Below are positions 17,154 through 23,961 of a stretch of 64,000 bases of DNA, piece by piece (positions within the stretch are counted from its first letter, which is position 1; each line of letters begins with the position of its first letter). The DNA is from Bacteroidales bacterium WCE2004 (lineage in GTDB: Bacteria; Bacteroidota; Bacteroidia; Bacteroidales; UBA932). The stretch covers positions 372,001 through 436,000 of the forward strand of contig FUZR01000002.1 in NCBI GenBank assembly GCA_900167895.1, read 5' to 3'. A program made the translations under genes and the position numbers. The notes beneath the pieces were generated by a model. The model was not told where the DNA came from and searched no databases. It saw only the letters and a list, made by a program, of their open reading frames with translations.

Positions 17154-18383
17154 TTACAGCAAATCGTTAAGGTTTACCAGATTGAATGCTACATAATATT
17201 TGTCGATCGCCCTTTCGATCGTGGAGAGGACGATACCCTCAGCATCGATACCGTTGAGGCTGAGGTTGTTGTACAGGGTCTGGCGGGCAGCCACTGCCTC
17301 CGGCTTCTGCCAGATGTAGCGCGCGCCCGTCTGGATCAGCCAGCGCTGGCGGTCCGGCGTGATGGAAGCGAAGTCGTCCGGCGACTCGTTGCCGTGGACC
17401 CACTTCTTCCAGCGTCCGGAAGCGATGACCAGCTCCTTCAGGATGGCGGTCATGTTGGAATGCATCGCCACCCGGCCTGCTTCGTACAGCTCGTTCTCGA
17501 CCTGCTCGAGCTCCTCGAGCGCGTTGAACTCGCTCACGGTGAACTCGGGGCCGACATTGGCCGCACCCATCCGGCAGAGCGGATAATCCTGCGGATTCTC
17601 CACATCGTCGGTGTAGTGGCCCTTGATGAAACTGCCGTATTCGGCGACGATGGAGGTCAGGTCCTTCGCCACGGCCGGATCGAAGAAGGTCGTGTGCAGG
17701 TCCGTACCCACCTTGCCTACCACGAAGCACGGCCAGGCGTCGGCGCAGCCGTTCTTCTCGAGGCCTTCCTTCAGCAGGACGAGGAACTTGCGGAAGACCG
17801 TCTCGTCGGCCAGGCCGCCGTGGACTTCCTCGGTACCCACTTCGTAGGCGATGGGCGCGAGGCCCTTCGCCTTTCGGAAGTTCTCGATGTGCGTGATGAG
17901 TTCGATCGTCCTCTCCGCCACAACCTCAATCTTGATCGTCTCGCCCTTCGGAAGGAAGCGGTCGACGGTCGGATCGACGTGGATCAGTTCATAGCCGGCG
18001 AGCAGGGCTGCCTCGTAGGACTTCTTGACGCCGTCCATGGCCTTCTCGTAAGGCCACATCTCCAGCGTCTGGATGTCTTTGAGCCAGGGGCCGCCGTGGT
18101 CGATCGCTGCAATATACGGGCCAGTGTAGTTGTTGCGCCTGGCCTCGACCTTCATCACGCGGACGAAGTCTTTCTGGGTCATGCCCGTGTAGCCACCGTC
18201 GTTGTCCACCTGATTGAGGGTGGCGGCGAACATGATGGGCGCGTTGTTGCGCTTGGCGGCGCGGAACGCGGCCTTGATGACGGCCGGGGAGTTCGGACAC
18301 ACGGCGAGAAGCGTCATCGGCTTGTGTCCTTCGGCCGTCAGCGTCTGGACCCTGTCCAGAAGTTGTCTCAGTTTCGGTTTCAT
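17154..18383 (-). CDS. GatZ/KbaZ-family protein (PF08013), possible tagatose-6-phosphate 4-epimerase
   Basis: 409 residues. Recognised by TLLAVCPNSPAVIKAAFRA, NQVDNDGGYTGMTQKDF, AIDHGGPWLKD, HVDPTVDRF and IAYEVGTEEVHGGL, the typical conserved blocks of the GatZ/KbaZ family. In enterobacteria these are non-catalytic subunits that stabilise the GatY/KbaY tagatose-bisphosphate aldolase. No GatY/KbaY partner is encoded here. Some stand-alone family members have been reported as tagatose-6-phosphate (fructose-6-phosphate) 4-epimerases, which would fit a route from tagatose-6-P to fructose-6-P. Function here is inference; family is clear. It is 13 bp after the AgaS-like gene. Confidence 0.85.
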   Translation of the reverse strand: MKPKLRQLLDRVQTLTAEGHKPMTLLAVCPNSPAVIKAAFRAAKRNNAPIMFAATLNQVDNDGGYTGMTQKDFVRVMKVEARRNNYTGPYIAAIDHGGPWLKDIQTLEMWPYEKAMDGVKKSYEAALLAGYELIHVDPTVDRFLPKGETIKIEVVAERTIELITHIENFRKAKGLAPIAYEVGTEEVHGGLADETVFRKFLVLLKEGLEKNGCADAWPCFVVGKVGTDLHTTFFDPAVAKDLTSIVAEYGSFIKGHYTDDVENPQDYPLCRMGAANVGPEFTVSEFNALEELEQVENELYEAGRVAMHSNMTAILKELVIASGRWKKWVHGNESPDDFASITPDRQRWLIQTGARYIWQKPEAVAARQTLYNNLSLNGIDAEGIVLSTIERAIDKYYVAFNLVNLNDLL

Positions 18384-18396
18384 GATACCCTTTTTT

Positions 18397-19527
18397 TTAA
18401 TACTTATATATTTTTACTCCACTAACTACTCTTGAAATGGCGCCGCGCACGGACGGATTGTCCGGAGACAGACCGTGGGCGAGCGAGAAGAAATATCCCG
18501 CGAGCTGGCCCACCAGCACGAACGGGGCGCAGACATATTCGTTGTCCTTGAGCGCCTCCGGCTGGGGAGCGTTGATCTCGAAATCGAGGATGTCCTTCAC
18601 GCCGGACGGGGTGACGGACAGGACGACCTGGGCGGCCGGATGGTTGTCGTGCTCCACCTGGTCGATCAGGTCGAGCTCGTAGCGGCGCGTATACGGGTCC
18701 TCGGAGAGGAGGTAGACCACGAGGGTCTCTTCGTTGATCACGGCCTTGGGTCCGTGGCGCAGGCCCATGAAGGAGTCGAACGCGCACACGATGCCGCCGT
18801 CCGTCAGCTCCTGGAGCTTGAGGTGGCTCTCGCAGGCGATGCCCTTGAGCGGACCGGAACCGAGGAACACGGCGCGCTTGATCTTCTTCTCCGCGAGTTT
18901 CGCAATCTTGTCGGCGGCCTCGCCGGCAATGATGCTCTCGGCGAAGTCGGCGGCGGCCTGCAGCTTGGCGCGCTCGGCCGCCAGCGTCTTCACGTTCTTG
19001 CAGAGAAGGCTGGTCACGAGCATCGAAGTGAAGCTGCTGGTCATCGCGAGGCTGCGGTCGTTGGTCCCGTCAGGGAGGACGATGACCAGGTCCTTGCCCG
19101 GCTCGACCCGCTTGGCGAGTTCGCCGTCCGGGTTGCAGGTGATGATCAGGTGATGGGATCCGGGGCAGCACTTGTTGGCCACCTCATAGGCGGCGACGCT
19201 CTCGGGGCTGTTGCCGGAGCGGCCAAAGGAAATGAAAAGCTTCGGGGAAGGGCTGAGGAAATAGGAAGGAGCGGACACGATGTCCGTCGTGGCCACGGCC
19301 TTGGCGTGGACGAAACCGGCCTTCATGTACTCGCATACGGCCGTGTCCGCGATATAAGCGGAAGAGCCCGCGCCCGTAAGGATGATTTCCGTGTCCTTGT
19401 TGATCGAATTGGCAGACAGGAACTCCTCGATGTCCTGCTTGCGGTCCATAACAATGTCGTAAGTGTCCATCCACATCTTCGGCTGATGGGCTATCTCACG
19501 GATTGTGTGACAATTAAGGTTCAGCAT
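18397..19527 (-). CDS. agaS: AgaS-like SIS-domain sugar-phosphate deaminase/isomerase
   Basis: 376 residues with two SIS domains. The first has TGAGSSAYIADTA and the AgaS-type FGRSGNSPESVAAYE. The second has LGSGPLKGIACESHLKLQEL and AFDSFMGLRHGPKAVI. The C-terminal GLSPDNPSVRGAISRVV is also characteristic of AgaS, the enzyme converting galactosamine-6-phosphate to tagatose-6-phosphate and ammonia. It is the first gene of the nine-gene minus-strand PUL operon, with a good promoter (19568-19599) and TTTCG repeats between it and the divergent DeoR-type regulator. GlmS-like or GlmD-type aldose/ketose isomerases are alternatives, but the motifs favour AgaS. Confidence 0.87.
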   Translation of the reverse strand: MLNLNCHTIREIAHQPKMWMDTYDIVMDRKQDIEEFLSANSINKDTEIILTGAGSSAYIADTAVCEYMKAGFVHAKAVATTDIVSAPSYFLSPSPKLFISFGRSGNSPESVAAYEVANKCCPGSHHLIITCNPDGELAKRVEPGKDLVIVLPDGTNDRSLAMTSSFTSMLVTSLLCKNVKTLAAERAKLQAAADFAESIIAGEAADKIAKLAEKKIKRAVFLGSGPLKGIACESHLKLQELTDGGIVCAFDSFMGLRHGPKAVINEETLVVYLLSEDPYTRRYELDLIDQVEHDNHPAAQVVLSVTPSGVKDILDFEINAPQPEALKDNEYVCAPFVLVGQLAGYFFSLAHGLSPDNPSVRGAISRVVSGVKIYKY

Positions 19528-19567
19528 ATCGTATTTTAGATAGTATTATCGGAGTCAAAATCTGTTA

Positions 19568-19599
19568 CAAAACTAAAGAATGATTCTTAATTTTCAAAA
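19568..19599 (-). promoter_or_regulatory. Promoter of the PUL operon
   Basis: Minus-strand -33 element TTTTG (19595-19599) and -7 element TAGTTTTG (19568-19575), 19 bp apart, match the Bacteroidota consensus. The start of transcription would lie near 19561, about 33 nt before the agaS-like ATG. Confidence 0.75.
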
Positions 19600-19623
19600 C
19601 TTTTTAGCAAAAAACGTATAAAT

Positions 19624-19659
19624 TTTCGAAAACTTTCGCCGTTAATTTCGATTATTTCG
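19624..19659. promoter_or_regulatory. Direct TTTCG repeats, probable operator of the DeoR-type regulator
   Basis: TTTCG occurs at 19624, 19634, 19646 and 19655, that is at steps of 10, 12 and 9 bp (about one helical turn), between the divergent promoters. The E. coli AgaR regulator, also DeoR-type and controlling GalNAc/galactosamine genes, binds arrays of CTTTC-like repeats. The resemblance supports an operator for the product of 19737-20522. Confidence 0.55.
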
Positions 19660-19667
19660 TTTTATTA

Positions 19668-19698
19668 TTGCATTTTACAAAAATAAAGCGTACCTTTA
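19668..19698 (+). promoter_or_regulatory. Promoter of the DeoR-type regulator gene
   Basis: TTG (19668-19670) and TACCTTTA (19691-19698) are separated by 20 bp, close to the TTTG / TAnnTTTG pattern. Because this promoter lies inside the longest reading frame, it supports the ATG at 19737 as the true start. Confidence 0.6.
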
Positions 19699-19736
19699 CT
19701 TTCGAAACAATACAAACGCTTACCGCAAAAAGAGCC

Positions 19737-20522
19737 ATGAAAAGAAAATTCTCCGCCGAAGAGCGCAGGAGCCTCCTGCTCAACCAGCTGAAGGCCGACG
19801 GCAAGATCTACGTCACAGACCTGATGAAGCAGTTCGACGTATCGGAAGTATCCATCCGCAAGGACCTCGCCATCCTCGAGGAGAAGAAGTTGCTGCTCCG
19901 CGTCAAGGGCGGCGCCGTGGACATGCACCAGTCCGGTGACTACGACGACATGACGATCAGCCAGAAGCAGCACCTGCACTCCCGCGAGAAGCAGCTGCTC
20001 GGCAAGTTCGCCGCCGGGATGATCTCCAACGGTGAGACCATCATCCTCGATTCCGGCACCACCACGATGGAGATCGCCAAGAACCTCGAGGGTTTCAACG
20101 ACTTGACAGTCATCACGAACGCCCTCGACATCGCCATCACGCTCAACCACTACGACCGCTTCAGCGTCATCGCCCTGGGCGGCAAGATGCGCTCGGTCTC
20201 CTACTCCACCGTGGGCATGCTCGCCGAGTCGGCGCTCAAGAATTTCTATTGCGACAAGCTCTTCCTCGGCGTGGACTCGGTCAGCATCAAGGACGGCATC
20301 TCCACACCCAACCTCGAGGAGGCCAGCCTCAACCAGGCGATGATCAATTCCGCCAAGGAGGTGATCGCCATCTTCGACTCCAGCAAGCTCGGCCGCCGGA
20401 GTTTCGTCCACATCGCATCGCTCGACAAGATCGACACGATCGTCACGGACTCGGGCATCTCCCCCGATTTCAAGGACTACGTGGAGGCTTCCGGCATCAA
20501 GCTCCATATTGTAGAGGTATAA
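19737..20522 (+). CDS. DeoR-family (AgaR-like) transcriptional regulator
   Basis: 261 residues from MKRKFSAEERR. N-terminal winged helix-turn-helix with the family signature VTDLMKQFDVSEVSIRKDLAI followed by LLRVKGGAV. The C-terminal DeoR sensor domain has ILDSGTTTMEIA, VITNALDIA and the conserved FLGVDSVSIKDGIS and SKLGRRSF. These regulators usually repress sugar operons and respond to a sugar phosphate. It is divergent from the PUL and faces TTTCG repeats, so control of both the PUL and itself is likely. The next gene, a transporter, has its own promoter. An upstream TTG start at 19668 is possible but overlaps the promoter. Confidence 0.92.
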   Translation: MKRKFSAEERRSLLLNQLKADGKIYVTDLMKQFDVSEVSIRKDLAILEEKKLLLRVKGGAVDMHQSGDYDDMTISQKQHLHSREKQLLGKFAAGMISNGETIILDSGTTTMEIAKNLEGFNDLTVITNALDIAITLNHYDRFSVIALGGKMRSVSYSTVGMLAESALKNFYCDKLFLGVDSVSIKDGISTPNLEEASLNQAMINSAKEVIAIFDSSKLGRRSFVHIASLDKIDTIVTDSGISPDFKDYVEASGIKLHIVEV

Positions 20523-20540
20523 ACTTTCGCGATGTAATTT

Positions 20541-20571
20541 TTTGCAAATATTCTTTCTTTTCTTAACTTTG
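20541..20571 (+). promoter_or_regulatory. Promoter of the EamA transporter gene
   Basis: TTTG (20541-20544) and TAACTTTG (20564-20571), 19 bp apart, match the Bacteroidota consensus exactly. The predicted start is about 25 nt before the ATG at 20604. Confidence 0.8.
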
Positions 20572-20603
20572 TAGGCGACACTGAAGTTAATTAACGAAAG
20601 AAT

Positions 20604-21467
20604 ATGGCAAAGAAACACAACTGGCTTGTCTACGCCCTGATCACCATGGTGACATGGGGCATCTGGGGCGCCTTCTCTTCCACACCCGATTATCCTTCGA
20701 CCCTGACCTACGTCGTCTGGGCGGTCAGCATGGTTCCCTGCGCCCTCGTCGCGCTGGCCAATATCAAGTTCAAGCTGGACATGCGTCCGAAGTCCGTCAT
20801 CCTGAGCATGGGCGTCGGCCTGCTCGGCGCCGGCGGCCAGCTGGTCCTCTTCGAGGCCCTCAAGCACGGCCCGGCCTACCTGATCTTCCCGCTGATCTCC
20901 GTGGCACCGATCGTGACCGTGATCCTCTCCACCATTTTCCTCAAGGAGCGGGTCAGCAAAATGGGCATCCTCGGCATCGTGCTGGCCTTCGTCGCGCTCG
21001 TCTGCTTCTCGCTGTCCAGCAAATCCGACGAGATCGCCCAGGACAACCTCTGGATCCTGCTCGCCTCCCTGGTCTTCATCTGCTGGGGCACGCAGGCTTT
21101 CGTGATGAAGCTGGCCAACAACCACACCCCCGACGCCGAGAGCGTCTTCGTGTACATGGCCATCTCCGCCGTGCTGCTGATCCCGGTCGCCCTTGCGATG
21201 ACCGATTTCTCCCAGCCCGTCAACACCTCCTTCAACGGCCCGTACCTGACCTTCTGCATCCAGATCCTCAACGCCATCGGCGCCTTCGCCCTCGTCTACG
21301 CCAACCGCTACGGCAAGGCGATGATCATCGCGCCGCTCGCCGACGCCTGCGCCCCGGTCATCACCACGGCCATCTCGCTGGTGCTCTACGCCCACGTCCC
21401 GGGCGTCGCCCAGATCCTGGGCATCGTCTCCGCCATCACCTGCGTGCTGATCTTCAGCCGAGAATAA
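20604..21467 (+). CDS. EamA/DMT-superfamily transporter
   Basis: 287 residues with ten predicted membrane helices in two similar halves (first begins LVYALITMVTWGIWGAFSS; second begins LWILLASLVFICWGTQAF). The glutamate in IFLKERVSK after the fifth helix is typical of EamA halves. Inner membrane. Next to a DeoR-type regulator and a sugar PUL, it may import the released monosaccharide or export a metabolite. There is no other inner-membrane sugar transporter in the PUL, which strengthens the import idea, but the substrate is inferred only. Confidence 0.85.
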   Translation: MAKKHNWLVYALITMVTWGIWGAFSSTPDYPSTLTYVVWAVSMVPCALVALANIKFKLDMRPKSVILSMGVGLLGAGGQLVLFEALKHGPAYLIFPLISVAPIVTVILSTIFLKERVSKMGILGIVLAFVALVCFSLSSKSDEIAQDNLWILLASLVFICWGTQAFVMKLANNHTPDAESVFVYMAISAVLLIPVALAMTDFSQPVNTSFNGPYLTFCIQILNAIGAFALVYANRYGKAMIIAPLADACAPVITTAISLVLYAHVPGVAQILGIVSAITCVLIFSRE

Positions 21468-21510
21468 CGACTTTCACGCGGTTCGCCGCGACTATTTATC
21501 TAACGAGAAA

Positions 21511-21540
21511 GAAGGCGGCCGAGTTTCCTCAGCCGCCTTC
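21511..21540. terminator. Bidirectional terminator between transporter and esterase-GH43 genes
   Basis: GAAGGCGGC (21511-21519) and GCCGCCTTC (21532-21540) form a 9-bp stem. T-rich stretches lie on both sides in the respective directions. It is placed between two convergent genes. Confidence 0.75.
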
Positions 21541-21561
21541 CATTTTCTATGAAGGGTCCGC

Positions 21562-23763
21562 CTAGCGGAAGGAGACCCAGTCGATCTCGGCGGAGCCGGA
21601 GACCAGTTCGACGGTAACGTCCTGCATGCCGGTGACCTTCAGCTTGGCCTTGGCCTCCATGACGGTCCAGTCGGCGCAGGCCGGGACCGTGACCTTCTTG
21701 CTCCTGCCGCCGACGGTGACGTTGACGACGGCGCCCTTCTCGCTGCGGACGCGGGCGACGAACCTGGACGGGGCCTTGGCGCCGAAGTCCACGTCGTTGA
21801 AGCGCACGCGGTCATACTGCTGCGTGAAGAGGGTCTTCCAGCCGGCGAAGTAGTTGAACTCGTCGAGGTAGTCGACCTTCGCGCCGACACACTCGCTGTA
21901 GCGGTCGATGTTCAGCTCGTCGGAGGCCTTGAAATAACCCACGCCACGCCAGGTCGGGACGACCGGGACGATGGTGCCGTCCTCGCGGAAGGACACCTTG
22001 TCCACGCGCACGGAGCGGTTCTTGTCGAAGTCCGGGCTGAAATCGTTGTGGTGGTAGAAGAGGTACCACTCGCCGTTGAACTCCACGAAGGAATGGTGGT
22101 TGGTCCAGCAGCCGGTCGGAGACTCCTCCATGAACACGCCCTTGAACTCGTAGGGACCGAGCGGGCTGTCCGCCATGGCGTAGCAGAGCGTCTCGGTGCC
22201 GCCCTCGAGGCGCACCCACGGGTAGGTCAGATAGTATTTGCCATTGCGCTTGAACATGAACGGACCTTCGGTCTGGCCCTTCGGGAAAGTAGCGTCCAGA
22301 CGCACGGCCGGGCCCTCGATCTCCATCATGTCGGCAGATAGTTTGCCGCCGCGCATGCCCATGCCGGACCAGATCAGATAGACCGTGCCGTCGTCATCCT
22401 TGAAGGCGCAGGGGTCGATGCCGCCGGTGCCCTTGACCGTATTCTCCTGGATCGTGAAGGGGCCGGCAGGGTCGTCGGCGACCGCCACGCCGATACCGAA
22501 GCCGAAGCCGCGGCCGCGCTTGGGCGCATTCGGGAAATAGAAGTAGTATTTGCCGTCCTTCTCCACGCAGTCGGGCGCCCACATCGAATAGGCGGCCGGT
22601 TCACCCCAGGGGACGTCCTTCTGGTCCACGATGTTGCCGTGGTCGGTCCAGTGCGTCAGGTCGTCGGTGGAATAGACGTGGTAGTCGGACATGCAGAACC
22701 AGGGCTGCTCGCCCTGATACTTCACGGTCGGGATGTCGTGCGAAGGATAGAGGTAGAGGCGCCCGTTGAAGACGTGCGCGGACGGGTCGGCGGAGAAGGC
22801 GCCGGTGATCACCGGGTTGGTGCCGGTCACGAAGCTGCCGCCCTTCTCGGTGCGGACCTTGTCCAGGAAATTGGTCATCGAGCGGAGCGTGTACTCGGTG
22901 TACATGTTGAAGCCGTGGCCGCCGCCCTCGACCATATAGAGCTCGGTGCGGACGCCGGCCTTGTCCAGCAGCTCGTAGAAGTGCGGAGCCTGGCATGACG
23001 GGACCACGTTGTCGGCCGTGCCGTGGAAGATGACCACCGGCGCGTCGTCCGCGTCGATGTAGGTGGTGGCGTCCAGCGCCTTGAAGCGCTCCTCGTTGCC
23101 CGCGAAGGGGAAGCCCATCACGGCCTCCTCCGGGGCGTGGTTCCACGTGTCGGTGGTGCCGCCGCAGCTCATGTAATTGAGGTCGACGGGGCCGGACCAG
23201 TCGCAGGCGGCGTTGACGCTGCTGCTGAAACCGAGGTTGCCGCCCACTTCGCCTTCGAGCTCCTGCACGCCGCCGGTCGTCGCGGCCAGCGAGGCGAGGT
23301 GGCCGCCGGAAGAGAAGCCGGAAGCGGCCACGAAGGAGGCGTCGAAGCGGTATTTGTCAGCGTTGGCGCGCACCCAGCGGACGACGCCCTTGATGTCCTG
23401 GATCTGGGCCGGGAACCGGGCGTCCTGCGAAGAACGGTGGTTCGGGGTCACGACGGCATAGCCTGCATCCAGCAGGGCGTTGACGATGGTGCCGAGGTCG
23501 GCCATGCCCTTGGAGTTGTTGGAATACCAGGCGCTGCCGTAGATATGGACGACGACGGGATAGGAGGCTTTCTGCATGCGCGGCAGATAGACGTCGAGCT
23601 TGTGGTAGACCTGGCCGTCGCCGGCATAGTCAATGTCCGCGAACTTCTCGGAGCAATGGACGTCGATCTTGGGCATCTGGAAGCCGCCGAATCCGCCGGC
23701 GGGTTGCGCCTGGAGGGAGGCAGCAGCCGCCAGGCAAGCGATGATCATTAAGACTTTTCTCAT
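21562..23763 (-). CDS. Bifunctional esterase - GH43 - CBM6 fusion (xylan/arabinoxylan degradation)
   Basis: 733 residues from the ATG at 23763, chosen because it starts a clear signal peptide (MRKVLMIIACLAAAASLQAQ). Residues about 25-315 are an alpha/beta-hydrolase of the BD-FAE/acetyl-xylan esterase type (VVVHIYGSAW, nucleophile elbow SGFSSGGHLA, Asp in ADNVVP, His in GGGHGF). Residues about 318-600 are a GH43 five-bladed propeller (ADPSAHVFNGRLYLYPSHD with catalytic Asp, WAPDCVEKDGKYY, GGIDPCAFKDDDG, QTEGPFMFKRNGKYYLTY with the acid Glu). The C-terminal 125 residues look like CBM6. The enzyme should deacylate and remove side-chain arabinose or xylose from xylan. No frameshift is seen between modules. 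Confidence 0.9.
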   Translation of the reverse strand: MRKVLMIIACLAAAASLQAQPAGGFGGFQMPKIDVHCSEKFADIDYAGDGQVYHKLDVYLPRMQKASYPVVVHIYGSAWYSNNSKGMADLGTIVNALLDAGYAVVTPNHRSSQDARFPAQIQDIKGVVRWVRANADKYRFDASFVAASGFSSGGHLASLAATTGGVQELEGEVGGNLGFSSSVNAACDWSGPVDLNYMSCGGTTDTWNHAPEEAVMGFPFAGNEERFKALDATTYIDADDAPVVIFHGTADNVVPSCQAPHFYELLDKAGVRTELYMVEGGGHGFNMYTEYTLRSMTNFLDKVRTEKGGSFVTGTNPVITGAFSADPSAHVFNGRLYLYPSHDIPTVKYQGEQPWFCMSDYHVYSTDDLTHWTDHGNIVDQKDVPWGEPAAYSMWAPDCVEKDGKYYFYFPNAPKRGRGFGFGIGVAVADDPAGPFTIQENTVKGTGGIDPCAFKDDDGTVYLIWSGMGMRGGKLSADMMEIEGPAVRLDATFPKGQTEGPFMFKRNGKYYLTYPWVRLEGGTETLCYAMADSPLGPYEFKGVFMEESPTGCWTNHHSFVEFNGEWYLFYHHNDFSPDFDKNRSVRVDKVSFREDGTIVPVVPTWRGVGYFKASDELNIDRYSECVGAKVDYLDEFNYFAGWKTLFTQQYDRVRFNDVDFGAKAPSRFVARVRSEKGAVVNVTVGGRSKKVTVPACADWTVMEAKAKLKVTGMQDVTVELVSGSAEIDWVSFR

Positions 23764-23852
23764 TTGTCGGTTATAAGTTGTTGTTTCGTAAAATTCCTGC
23801 AGGGTCTCCGCCAGGCAGGTGCGGGGTTCATATGCGCGTTTTTTAGTAGAGC

Positions 23853-23860
23853 CAAATTTA
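23853..23860 (-). promoter_or_regulatory. Possible -7 element of the esterase-GH43 gene
   Basis: TAAATTTG on the minus strand, about 90 nt before the ATG. No clear -33 element is seen. Confidence 0.4.
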
Positions 23861-23948
23861 CGCTTTTTCGCGGTACGCACACATCCGCGCGCACCGGAAT
23901 TCTTGCATTAATCCTCCAATTTCTTGCAGAAATGTGCCACCAAAAATA

Positions 23949-23956
23949 TATCTTTG
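23949..23956 (+). promoter_or_regulatory. -7 element of recQ, leaderless type
   Basis: TATCTTTG ends 5 nt before the recQ ATG, so transcription is predicted to begin at or next to the start codon. Confidence 0.7.
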
Positions 23957-23961
23957 CGACA

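Noticed and set aside
21562..23763. Esterase-GH43 gene as an assembly or frameshift artefact joining two genes
   Set aside because: The linker is short and open, there is only one signal peptide, and both modules carry complete catalytic motifs, as in other Bacteroidota fusion enzymes.
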